11,607 bases of DNA. Origin: Gorillibacterium sp. GTDB taxonomy: Bacteria; Bacillota; Bacilli; Paenibacillales; NBRC-103111. The notes under the pieces are model-generated. The model did no database searches. It saw only the letters and a list, made by a program, of their open reading frames with translations, and was not told where the DNA came from. Numbering within the stretch: the first letter of the stretch is position 1; every line of letters begins with the position of its first letter. The translations under genes were made by a program, and so were the position numbers. The stretch covers positions 1 to 11,607 of the forward strand of contig JACMJI010000030.1 in NCBI GenBank assembly GCA_014380705.1, given 5' to 3'. Shown here piece by piece: positions 1-6,778 of this stretch.

Positions 1-1
1 G

Positions 2-148
2 CAGCTTTCAACTCAGACTAGCCTTGTGTCCGTCCATCTGGAGGAAGGACTTGGAACTGTAGAATGGGCTTACGAAATGCATCTCGCTGGTGAGTTTGTT
101 GGGAAATATCAACTGGCTGTATTGATCGAAGAAGCTGGGCTGTGCTAG
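2..148 (+). CDS. C-terminal fragment of a probable YwiB/DUF1934 family protein
   Basis: An open frame enters from the left edge and ends at TAG 146-148, giving 48 residues. The visible part contains the spaced pattern G-x-V-x-W-x-Y-x-M followed by A-G-x-x-x-G-x-Y and a short hydrophobic strand ending in E-E-A-G-L-C. This resembles the last beta strands of the small DUF1934 (YwiB) beta-barrel proteins, whose biochemical role is unknown to me. In B. subtilis ywiB lies just before argS and close to rpoE and pyrG, so the position supports the call. No argS follows here; a protease gene on the opposite strand comes next. The last codons lie inside a long inverted repeat. The match is from memory of the family on a short fragment, so it is moderate. 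Confidence 0.55.
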   Translation, partial: QLSTQTSLVSVHLEEGLGTVEWAYEMHLAGEFVGKYQLAVLIEEAGLC

Positions 149-169
149 CTAACCCAGCTTCCTCGATCA
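123..169 (-). terminator. Long hairpin between convergent genes, perfect only as - strand RNA
   Basis: Two 19-nt arms (123-141 and 151-169) flank a 9-nt loop containing the palindrome GCTAGC. Read as + strand RNA, two positions (130/162 and 140/152) are A-C mismatches. Read as - strand RNA the same positions become G-U wobbles, so all 19 pairs form. This suggests a structure at the 3' end of the protease mRNA from the - strand. There is no T-tract after it on either strand, so it is not a standard intrinsic terminator. It could stabilise a 3' end or mark a Rho-dependent stop. The left arm overlaps the end of the upstream gene. Confidence 0.45.
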
Positions 170-261
170 GTAGCAGGCTCAGTTTCGCTGATGCGTCCGG
201 GGAAGTCCCTTTCTTAAGTAGCCGGGTAGGTATTGGTTAAGGGACAACCCCCCTCCGCTTG

Positions 262-1485
262 TCACCGTGCTAGTGAATTTAAGCATTGAGCGGCATTAAC
301 TTGCCCAGCCTTAAGTTGAACCCGACCAATTGTCACCTTTGTTGAAGATTGGACAAGCGTTCGTTTGATCATCCTCGGGGACATTTCGGGCTTTGCGGAT
401 AGAATCAGCGCAATAACCCCAGTGACGTGAGACGTAGCCATAGAAGTGCCACTCAATTCCTGGTAAAAACCGTTTAACCAGGTGGAAATGACCTTGTTGC
501 CAGGGGCATAGATGTCAATACGTTTTCCCCGATTGCTAAATGCTGCGATTTTACTGTGCTTGGTGGTTGCGCCAACTGCGATAACATTTCGGTAGCGTGC
601 GGGGTAATCAATCGCCCCAACTCTCCCTTCATTTCCAGAAGAGGCTACAATGACAGTGCCCATGCGATACGCAATTTGCAAGGCTTCCTCTAGCGCTTTA
701 TGCGGGGTCTTCATCCCAAAGCTCATATTGATAATATCCATCTGATTGTCAATACACCACTGTACACCCGTTACAATGTCGGAAACATAAGCGGTACCAT
801 TTCGGTCAAAAGCTTTCACTGCGTAGAGTTGAGCTTCGGGTGCCACGCCAAGTAAACCTGAAAGCATGGAAGTTGCGGCAATCGTTCCAGCAATATGCGT
901 ACCGTGACCATTGTCATCCAAAGGGGGATGACGGGGTTCAACCAGATTAATGCCTCCTGCCGTCGCCTGGCGGAGATCAGGATGAGTATAGTCAATGCCG
1001 GTGTCGATAATAGCTATTTTAACCTTAGCTCCTGAAGAACGGCTCCAAGCGGCTGGTGCCTTAATCTCACGAATTCCCCAGGGTATTTGCGGCGATTGTC
1101 CAAGTGATCCTATTGGGGTGGGCGAAGGAAATAACGAAGGAACTCTTATGTTCGTAGGCATCCTGTTGCTAATCTGTACCCCTTCCTTTATTGTTGGATG
1201 TTCAGTGCCTCCGTCGCCAAAAGAAAGACAGGAATCTGGATTAACAACAATCCGCGGATATAGCGAAATCAATGGATTAGGATTTTTTAAATAGCAAGAA
1301 AAACCGTAAATGAGGGGTAAAGGACGCATAGTGGGAAACAGAGGGAAGAGAGCAGACCCTTGCCTGACATATTGCAGAACCTCTTGATAGTCATGGGTCG
1401 ACCGAAATTGAATAATATGCCGGGTGCCGGCTGTCTCTATCCGAAGTGCATCATGAAGGCAAGCGACATAATGGGTATTTCTCAC
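262..1485 (-). CDS. Subtilisin-family (S8) serine protease without signal peptide
   Basis: This is a 407-residue serine endopeptidase of the subtilase family. The catalytic triad is complete: Asp161 in I-I-D-T-G-I-D, His194 in N-G-H-G-T-H-I-A-G and Ser348 in S-G-T-S-M-A-T-S-H. The oxyanion-hole Asn is Asn285 in S-S-G-N-E-G. The catalytic domain covers roughly residues 135-405. Residues 1-90 look like an atypical inhibitor-type propeptide, with a strand around 20-28, a helix around 31-43 and a second hydrophobic stretch around 71-82. No N-terminal hydrophobic signal peptide is visible, unlike secreted subtilisins, so it may act inside the cell or leave by another route. The start is GTG 1483-1485, preceded on the - strand by AAAGGGGAGG at 5-nt spacing. 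It faces the DUF1934 fragment and diverges from rpoE. The substrate is unknown. Confidence 0.93.
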   Translation of the reverse strand: MRNTHYVACLHDALRIETAGTRHIIQFRSTHDYQEVLQYVRQGSALFPLFPTMRPLPLIYGFSCYLKNPNPLISLYPRIVVNPDSCLSFGDGGTEHPTIKEGVQISNRMPTNIRVPSLFPSPTPIGSLGQSPQIPWGIREIKAPAAWSRSSGAKVKIAIIDTGIDYTHPDLRQATAGGINLVEPRHPPLDDNGHGTHIAGTIAATSMLSGLLGVAPEAQLYAVKAFDRNGTAYVSDIVTGVQWCIDNQMDIINMSFGMKTPHKALEEALQIAYRMGTVIVASSGNEGRVGAIDYPARYRNVIAVGATTKHSKIAAFSNRGKRIDIYAPGNKVISTWLNGFYQELSGTSMATSHVTGVIALILSAKPEMSPRMIKRTLVQSSTKVTIGRVQLKAGQVNAAQCLNSLAR

Positions 1486-1515
1486 GGGAGCCTCCCCTTT
1501 GCGGATAATCTTGGC

Positions 1516-1535
1516 ATATCCTATGAAGAGGATAT
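1516..1535. repeat. 7-bp inverted repeat upstream of the protease start
   Basis: ATATCCT (1516-1522) and AGGATAT (1529-1535) are perfect inverted copies separated by 6 nt. They lie about 30-50 nt upstream of the protease GTG on the - strand, where a promoter or 5' untranslated region is expected. The site could be an operator or a leader hairpin. I could not identify a convincing -35/-10 pair around it. Confidence 0.4.
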
Positions 1536-1691
1536 CGCAATGGACTCCGGTGGTTGCCCCCCTTAGATGAAATTAGACATTAACCCGTGACAACCGGCTC
1601 ATTCAAGCATAAGATGAAGCGAGGATAATTCCGGAATCCTCGTTCGGGTGCGAAGAGCCTGTCATGCAGACTCATCCGGGAGGGTACAGTC

Positions 1692-1718
1692 AAAGCGGGG
1701 ACAATCCCCGCTTTTCTT
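1692..1718 (+). terminator. Orphan Rho-independent terminator
   Basis: A 10-bp perfect stem, AAAGCGGGGA (1692-1701) with TCCCCGCTTT (1705-1714), closes a CAA loop and is followed by T-rich sequence TCTT. It is a strong terminator shape on the + strand, but no + strand gene lies upstream within the intergenic region. It may end a small RNA, or block antisense transcription coming from the left. Confidence 0.75.
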
Positions 1719-1871
1719 AATTCTGCTTCCGTATCGGTAAACACAGCGCCAAAGACGCCGACAGGCGTTTATCCTTGCGAAATGAAATATTTGATATGTA
1801 AGCAGATTCGGATGTCGATAATGTAAACGAGGGTTTTTAACTGCCAAGTATAAGTAAGGTTATTCTGTTCC

Positions 1872-1902
1872 TTGCTTTTTTTGTGGAAATAGGTTTTACT
1901 AT
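1872..1902 (+). promoter_or_regulatory. Candidate sigma-A promoter for rpoE
   Basis: TTGCTT (1872-1877) is followed after 17 bp by TTTACT (1895-1900), or after 19 bp by TACTAT (1897-1902). Neither is a strong pair, but this is the best-placed candidate, about 60 bp upstream of the rpoE start. The transcription start is not resolved. Confidence 0.3.
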
Positions 1903-1959
1903 ATGAATATATTGGGCAAAATTTCACTTGGAACAAAAAGTTTGAGGAGTGTGTTCTCA

Positions 1960-2556
1960 TTGAGCAACCAACAATATCCACCTCTTAAATTGTCATTGGA
2001 GCAGGCTAAAGAAACGCCAATGGTTGATCTGGCCTTTTTCGTCCTGAAGGCGGCCAATACGCCGTTCTACTATCGTGATCTGATGACAGAGGTCTCGAAA
2101 TACAAAGGCTTTTCGGATGAGCAAACACGAAACGTCATTGCTCAGCTGTATACCGAGATCAATGTAGACGGACGCTTTGCTTGCGTCGGAAATAACCTTT
2201 GGGGCTTAAAGCGGTGGTATCCTGTAGACAACAAAGCAGAGGATGCCATGGGTGGCGGCAAGCATCCGCGGATCATTAATGATGAAGAAGATGACATGGA
2301 CGAAGAAGAGGTTTACCCAGAAGAAGAAGAAACCTATACTACAGAAGAGGATTTTGACTCCTTTGATGAGGATCGGGAAGAAGCAGCTGAAGAAGAGGAA
2401 GAAGAAGAAGAATTCTTTCCAGAAGAAGTCGTTGACGACACTGACGATTCTGAAGATAGCGAAGAAACATCGGTTGATGGCACCGAAGATGACTTTGAAG
2501 AAGATTTGGATGTATCAGATGAGTCAGATGAGGAAGAGGATGAAGAAGACAACTAA
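1960..2556 (+). CDS. rpoE: RNA polymerase delta subunit
   Basis: RpoE (delta) is the Gram-positive accessory subunit of RNA polymerase; it promotes recycling of the enzyme and lowers non-specific nucleic acid binding. I chose TTG 1960-1962 because GAGGAG lies at 1944-1949 and the protein then aligns with known delta N-termini. An in-frame ATG at 1903 has no ribosome binding site. The 198-residue product has an N-terminal HARE-HTH domain (about residues 12-88), ending in the typical W-G-L-K-R-W-Y-P (81-88). From about residue 109 to the end it is almost all Asp/Glu, the disordered acidic tail. The lysine-rich stretch that joins the two parts in B. subtilis is reduced here to G-G-G-K-H-P-R. The gene is monocistronic or only partly read through into pyrG. 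Confidence 0.95.
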   Translation: MSNQQYPPLKLSLEQAKETPMVDLAFFVLKAANTPFYYRDLMTEVSKYKGFSDEQTRNVIAQLYTEINVDGRFACVGNNLWGLKRWYPVDNKAEDAMGGGKHPRIINDEEDDMDEEEVYPEEEETYTTEEDFDSFDEDREEAAEEEEEEEEFFPEEVVDDTDDSEDSEETSVDGTEDDFEEDLDVSDESDEEEDEEDN

Positions 2557-2629
2557 CGTGTGTTTTCGCTATTCCTTTATGTCCGTATGATTTTAATAAT
2601 TAGCGTCGCCAAGAGTTTATTTCTGCCGC

Positions 2630-2671
2630 TTGACAGCCAACTCCCAACAGAGTAAACTATTTCATGGGCTC
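2630..2671 (+). promoter_or_regulatory. pyrG promoter with GGGCTC transcription start
   Basis: TTGACA (2630-2635), a 17-bp spacer and TAAACT (2653-2658) form a strong sigma-A promoter. Seven bases after the -10 the sequence is GGGCTC (2666-2671), the start-site pattern of B. subtilis pyrG. There, low CTP makes the polymerase stutter and add extra G residues to the 5' end. The promoter sits after the rpoE stop and before the shared terminator at 2702-2736, so an attenuated transcript would be about 70 nt long. The start site is inferred from spacing and pattern. Confidence 0.82.
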
Positions 2672-2701
2672 GTGATCAAAGAGAAATTGAATACTTATAA
2701 T

Positions 2702-2736
2702 AAAAAGTGCCCCGTAGCCACGGGTGTCACTTTTTT
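2702..2736 (+). terminator. pyrG leader attenuator, also the rpoE terminator
   Basis: AAAAAGTG (2702-2709) pairs with CACTTTTT (2728-2735), and CCCGT (2711-2715) pairs with ACGGG (2720-2724) around an AGCC loop, followed by a T-run to 2736. The 5' arm contains CCCC (2710-2713). A G-extended pyrG transcript could pair with this run and open the hairpin. rpoE mRNA lacks such a 5' end and would simply terminate here. No other terminator is visible after rpoE. Confidence 0.9.
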
Positions 2737-4534
<1,798 letters not shown>

Positions 4535-4569
4535 TCTGCAACAAGAAGAATTTATTTTCACTAATCTTG

Positions 4570-4598
4570 GAAGGATATCGCGGAATTTCGTCGAATGT
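4570..4598 (+). promoter_or_regulatory. Sigma-H-type spo0F promoter with overlapping 0A-box-like site
   Basis: GAAGGATAT (4570-4578) fits the sigma-H -35 pattern RNAGGAWWW exactly. After 11 bp, GTCGAATGT (4590-4598) fits the -10 pattern RNNGAATWW at all but one position. CGTCGAA (4589-4595) differs in one base from the Spo0A box TGTCGAA and lies on the -10 element. B. subtilis spo0F is known to be transcribed by sigma-H and controlled by Spo0A, so sequence and expectation agree. Predicted transcription starts near 4603-4606. Confidence 0.72.
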
Positions 4599-4618
4599 AA
4601 GTTTCTAGAAGAAATTCC
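4582..4618. repeat. 8-bp inverted repeat around the spo0F start region
   Basis: GGAATTTC (4582-4589) and GAAATTCC (4611-4618) are perfect inverted copies 21 nt apart. The left arm lies between the -35 and -10 elements of the proposed promoter and the right arm lies just before the ribosome binding site. The palindrome TTCTAGAA (4603-4610) falls between them. They may be a regulator site; function is not known. Confidence 0.45.
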
Positions 4619-4639
4619 ATCTTCGAGGGGGGTTGCCTA

Positions 4640-5023
4640 GTGAAAACGAAAAAGTTATTGATCGTTGACGATCAGAACGGAATCAGGGTTCTTCTTGTTG
4701 AAGTATTTTCAAGCGAAGGTTATCAGACTTTTCAAGCAGCTAATGGTAAGCTTGCTCTAGAAATTGTTAGAGCAGAATCACCGGATCTTGTTCTTCTTGA
4801 TATGAAAATACCTGGAATGGATGGGCTTGATATCCTCAAGCACATTAAACAGATCGATCCTGCCATGAAAGTCATCATGATGACAGCATATGGCGAGCTA
4901 GATATGATTAAAGAGGCATCGGATCTTGGCGCACTTATGCATTTTACGAAGCCATTTGACATTGATGAGCTGCGCCAAGCCGTAAACCACTACCTGCGTA
5001 CTGCCTCCGCTAGCGGCCTTTAG
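4640..5023 (+). CDS. spo0F: Sporulation phosphorelay response regulator Spo0F
   Basis: Spo0F is the single-domain receiver that takes phosphate from sporulation sensor kinases and passes it to Spo0B, which then phosphorylates Spo0A. The 127-residue product is one receiver domain with no output domain. The active-site residues fall at the B. subtilis positions: Asp10 and Asp11 (I-V-D-D), phosphoacceptor Asp54 ([11 protein letters not shown]), Thr82 and Lys104 (T-K-P-F). The GTG start at 4640 follows GAGGGGGG (4625-4632) by 7 nt. The location between pyrG and fba matches the known neighbourhood. The promoter appears to be sigma-H dependent, and a terminator begins right after the stop. The C-terminal tail is rich in Ala and Ser. 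Confidence 0.96.
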   Translation: MKTKKLLIVDDQNGIRVLLVEVFSSEGYQTFQAANGKLALEIVRAESPDLVLLDMKIPGMDGLDILKHIKQIDPAMKVIMMTAYGELDMIKEASDLGALMHFTKPFDIDELRQAVNHYLRTASASGL

Positions 5024-5049
5024 AAGATCCTGCAAAGGATCTTTTTTTT
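5024..5049 (+). terminator. spo0F terminator
   Basis: AAGATCC (5024-5030) pairs with GGATCTT (5037-5043) around TGCAAA, followed by a T-run to 5049. It starts directly after the spo0F stop codon. A second hairpin, TGCGTGC/GCACGCA (5053-5059 and 5064-5070), lies just downstream but has no T-tract. Confidence 0.9.
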
Positions 5050-5185
5050 GCCTGCGTGCAGAGGCACGCATGAATACCATCCCCGGATTCGATTAACAAA
5101 AATCTATCATAGGCATCCAAAGTGTGACAGTAGCCTATCGCATCATTGCTCATTACCCACCTGCTGGCTATATGGTGGATTTCCG

Positions 5186-5212
5186 CATTCTGTATGATTT
5201 TTCATACAGAAT
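5186..5212. repeat. 27-nt hairpin repeat, copy 1
   Basis: After a leading C, ATTCTGTATGA (5187-5197) and TCATACAGAAT (5202-5212) are perfect 11-bp arms around a TTTT loop. The whole 27-nt unit recurs unchanged at 5237-5263. It is flanked by GGTGGAT (5174-5180) and ATCCAC (5225-5230), themselves inverted copies. Confidence 0.9.
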
Positions 5213-5236
5213 AACGGGTTTAGCATCCACGGTGAC

Positions 5237-5263
5237 CATTCTGTATGATTTTTCATACAGAAT
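5237..5263. repeat. 27-nt hairpin repeat, copy 2
   Basis: This unit is identical over 27 nt to copy 1, with the same 11-bp arms and TTTT loop, at a period of 51 nt (24 nt between copies). The sequence between the copies is unrelated to the repeat. The exact conservation in non-coding DNA points to recent duplication, gene conversion or functional constraint. Confidence 0.9.
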
Positions 5264-5562
5264 CCGCTCCCTCACCCTCCGTTCCACCAAATCAAATCGG
5301 GACACTGTCTTTTGCCGAATACTCATACATAGATATCCCGTTCCGTCATGCCCCTACTATTACCCTGAATCTACCTTTCTCTTTCAGATTGCGTTTATGC
5401 TTAACCCAACTTTCCGGCACCTTTAAAGGTTGTCTCATTCATCAAGAAATTTATCTAATCTACTTTCTCGCCATGACGCAATCGTATGTAATACTTGGAA
5501 GCATCATCTCGTATAATTTTTTTGTTAGAAAAGGTTATATTTATAGGGTTTTTTATTGTTTC

Positions 5563-5593
5563 TTTTGCTTGTGCTGTGGCTATGATATAATAT
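5563..5593 (+). promoter_or_regulatory. Sigma-A promoter for fba
   Basis: A perfect TATAAT lies at 5586-5591, preceded after 17 bp by TTTTGC (5563-5568). TTGCTT (5565-5570) with TAATAT (5588-5593) is an equally spaced reading of the same site. Transcription should start near 5598, giving a leader of about 75 nt before the ATG at 5675. Confidence 0.65.
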
Positions 5594-5674
5594 ACAAGTA
5601 TGACTGATGGGAGGGTCGGCGGACACCTCTCTGTAAGAAGAGAAACGCAACATACTTTTAGGAGGAATAGAACC

Positions 5675-6529
5675 ATGGCACTCGTTTCGATGAATGAATT
5701 TTTACCTAAAGCGAAAGCGGATAAATACGCTGTCGGACAATTCAATATGAACAACCTGGAGTTTGCGCAAGCAATCACCCAAGCAGGTATGGAGCTTAAC
5801 GCCCCATTTATTTTCGGTGTTAGCGAAGGCGCACTGAAATACATGGGTATTGAGTACACCGTTGCATTAGCTGAAGCTTCTTCTAAGAAGTCCGGTCTTC
5901 CAATCGCCCTTCATTTGGACCATGGAAGTTCCTTTGAAGTTGCAATGAAATGTATTCGCGCTGGATTTAGCTCCGTTATGTTTGACGGCTCCCACCACTC
6001 TTACGAAGATAATATTCGTCTGACCAAAGAGATTGTTAAAGCTGCGCACGCAATGGGCGTTTCCGTTGAGGGTGAGCTTGGAACGATCGGTGGTACGGAA
6101 GACGATCTTACCGTTGCTGAAGAGAATGCTAACCTTGCTAAACCTGAAGAAGCTATTCGTTTCTTTGAAGAAACGGGTGTAGATGCATTGGCAATAGCTG
6201 TTGGTACGGCTCACGGTATGTATGCTGGCGTTCCCAAAATCCACTATGACATCATTGAGCAAGTAGCACGTGCCATTCCAATTTCTCTCGTTCTGCATGG
6301 TGGTTCCGGTGTTCCTGACCAAATGATCATCGATGCTATTAAAGCCGGTGTAACGAAGATCAATGTTAACACGGAGAATCAAGTTGCTAGTACACAAGCA
6401 ATCCGTGACGTATTGAACAAAGACTCTAAAGTATACGACCCGCGCAAATACTTGACTCCTGCCCGTAACGCAATGGTAGAGGTTGTTAAATCCAAGATGA
6501 TTCTTTTTGGAAGCTCAAACAAAGCATAA
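5675..6529 (+). CDS. fba: Class II fructose-1,6-bisphosphate aldolase
   Basis: This zinc-dependent enzyme reversibly splits fructose 1,6-bisphosphate into dihydroxyacetone phosphate and glyceraldehyde 3-phosphate in glycolysis and gluconeogenesis. The 284 residues begin at ATG 5675, which follows AGGAGG at 5660-5665; the in-frame ATG at 5600 lies at the predicted transcription start and has no binding site. The N-terminus, M-A-L-V-S-M-N-E-F-L, matches Bacillus FbaA. Class II signatures are present: H-L-D-H-G-S-S with catalytic Asp82 and zinc ligand His83, Glu134 in G-E-L-G-T-I-G-G, zinc ligands His180 and His208 (L-H-G-G-S-G), and the substrate-binding N-V-N-T-E-N (230-235). B. subtilis has a transaldolase gene next to fbaA before murA; it is absent here. 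Confidence 0.97.
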   Translation: MALVSMNEFLPKAKADKYAVGQFNMNNLEFAQAITQAGMELNAPFIFGVSEGALKYMGIEYTVALAEASSKKSGLPIALHLDHGSSFEVAMKCIRAGFSSVMFDGSHHSYEDNIRLTKEIVKAAHAMGVSVEGELGTIGGTEDDLTVAEENANLAKPEEAIRFFEETGVDALAIAVGTAHGMYAGVPKIHYDIIEQVARAIPISLVLHGGSGVPDQMIIDAIKAGVTKINVNTENQVASTQAIRDVLNKDSKVYDPRKYLTPARNAMVEVVKSKMILFGSSNKA

Positions 6530-6555
6530 AGAGAAGATTGTTTGAGAGGCTCACC

Positions 6556-6580
6556 AAATACTTAACAGAGTATTTTTTTT
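6556..6580 (+). terminator. fba terminator
   Basis: AAATACT (6556-6562) pairs with AGTATTT (6569-6575) around TAACAG, followed by a run of T to 6580. The stem is A/T-rich, but the long T-run and position 27 nt after the fba stop support a terminator. Confidence 0.75.
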
Positions 6581-6607
6581 GACTCTACTAAAGTCGTCTA
6601 CTAAAGT
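6579..6607 (+). promoter_or_regulatory. Candidate promoter for the murA leader
   Basis: TTGACT (6579-6584) and TAAAGT (6602-6607) are separated by 17 bp. The -35 element overlaps the end of the fba terminator T-run. The predicted start near 6614 would give a leader of about 130 nt up to the terminator at 6705-6742. The -10 element is imperfect, so this is tentative. Confidence 0.4.
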
Positions 6608-6609
6608 CG
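6584..6609. repeat. 13-nt tandem repeat, two copies
   Basis: TCTACTAAAGTCG occurs twice head to tail (6584-6596 and 6597-6609) with no mismatch. The second copy supplies the proposed -10 element of the murA leader promoter. A duplication by slippage is the simplest origin. Confidence 0.85.
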
Positions 6610-6704
6610 GAATCAAATAAGATTTCCTCTTATGAGGTTTTCTGATTCACGGCTTTTAGGGGCAAAGGGTTTTTCCTTAGTTCCTAAACTAAACGCACAC
6701 AATC

Positions 6705-6742
6705 GAAGGAAAAAACATCGGCTTCCGGTGTTTTTTTCCTTC
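6705..6742 (+). terminator. Terminator hairpin in the murA leader, possible attenuator
   Basis: The arms 6705-6721 and 6725-6742 pair over about 17 bp (one G-U, one bulged T) around a CTT loop, with seven T residues in the 3' arm. It lies 37 nt before the murA start. It is too far from fba to be its primary terminator. The stretch GTTTTTCCTT (6669-6678) can pair with the 5' arm instead (6706-6714), which would prevent the hairpin. The structure is clear; the regulatory role is inferred. Confidence 0.7.
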
Positions 6743-6778
6743 ATACTTTTGTAATGATCTGGAAGGAAATGTGACGGT

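Larger units (their letters stand above)
1486..1959. other. Intergenic region between the protease gene and rpoE
   Basis: This gap separates divergently oriented genes and contains no gene I can support. It holds the inverted repeat at 1516-1535, a small hairpin at 1620-1642 (CGAGGAT/ATCCTCG, with the 10-nt palindrome ATTCCGGAAT across its loop), an orphan intrinsic terminator at 1692-1718, a weak hairpin at about 1753-1771 (ACGCC GACA GGCGT core) and the presumed rpoE promoter and 5' leader. The block at 1566-1718 has no coding explanation and ends in a + strand terminator, so a small untranslated RNA is possible. Confidence 0.6.
5050..5562. other. Gene-free region between spo0F and the fba promoter
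   Basis: About 510 bp with no supported gene; open frames here lack ribosome binding sites and recognisable products. It contains the hairpin at 5053-5070, the pair ATAGGC/GCCTAT (5109-5114, 5133-5138), the pair CCACC/GGTGG (5157-5161, 5174-5178), two identical 27-nt hairpin repeats (5186-5212 and 5237-5263), and the 12-nt perfect palindrome ACCTTTAAAGGT (5419-5430). TATAAT at 5512-5517 is an isolated -10-like hexamer without a good -35. The base composition is more pyrimidine-rich on the + strand than in the neighbouring genes. Confidence 0.6.

Noticed and set aside
1360..1566. 68-codon open frame on the + strand overlapping the protease start
   Set aside because: Mostly antisense to the protease gene, without a ribosome binding site or recognisable product.
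1813..1819. TGTCGAT as a Spo0A box before rpoE
   Set aside because: A single one-mismatch 7-mer without an associated promoter is expected by chance.
1903..1959. An earlier ATG start for rpoE adding 19 residues
   Set aside because: No ribosome binding site precedes it and the extension does not resemble delta; TTG 1960 follows GAGGAG and aligns with known N-termini.
2334..2552. Poly-serine open frame on the - strand
   Set aside because: It is the complement of the Asp/Glu codons of the rpoE acidic tail and has no independent support.
2243..2590. Lysine-rich open frame on the + strand
   Set aside because: It is the shifted frame of the GAA/GAT-rich rpoE tail.
5186..5263. A minimal CRISPR array (two 27-nt repeats, 24-nt spacer)
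   Set aside because: Only two copies, each a full perfect hairpin, the spacer is short, and no cas gene lies in the window.
5512..5517. A TATAAT hexamer as the fba promoter
   Set aside because: No acceptable -35 lies at 16-18 bp; the site at 5563-5593 is better spaced and nearer the gene.
5600..5674. An earlier ATG start for fba adding 25 residues
   Set aside because: It lies at the predicted transcription start, and the ATG at 5675 has AGGAGG and the family N-terminus.
5124..5859. Three open frames of 100-134 codons between spo0F and fba
   Set aside because: They lack ribosome binding sites, contain the hairpin repeats or overlap fba on the other strand, and give low-complexity, unrecognisable products.
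5867..6397. 176-codon open frame antisense to fba
   Set aside because: It lies wholly within the well-supported aldolase gene and resembles no known protein.
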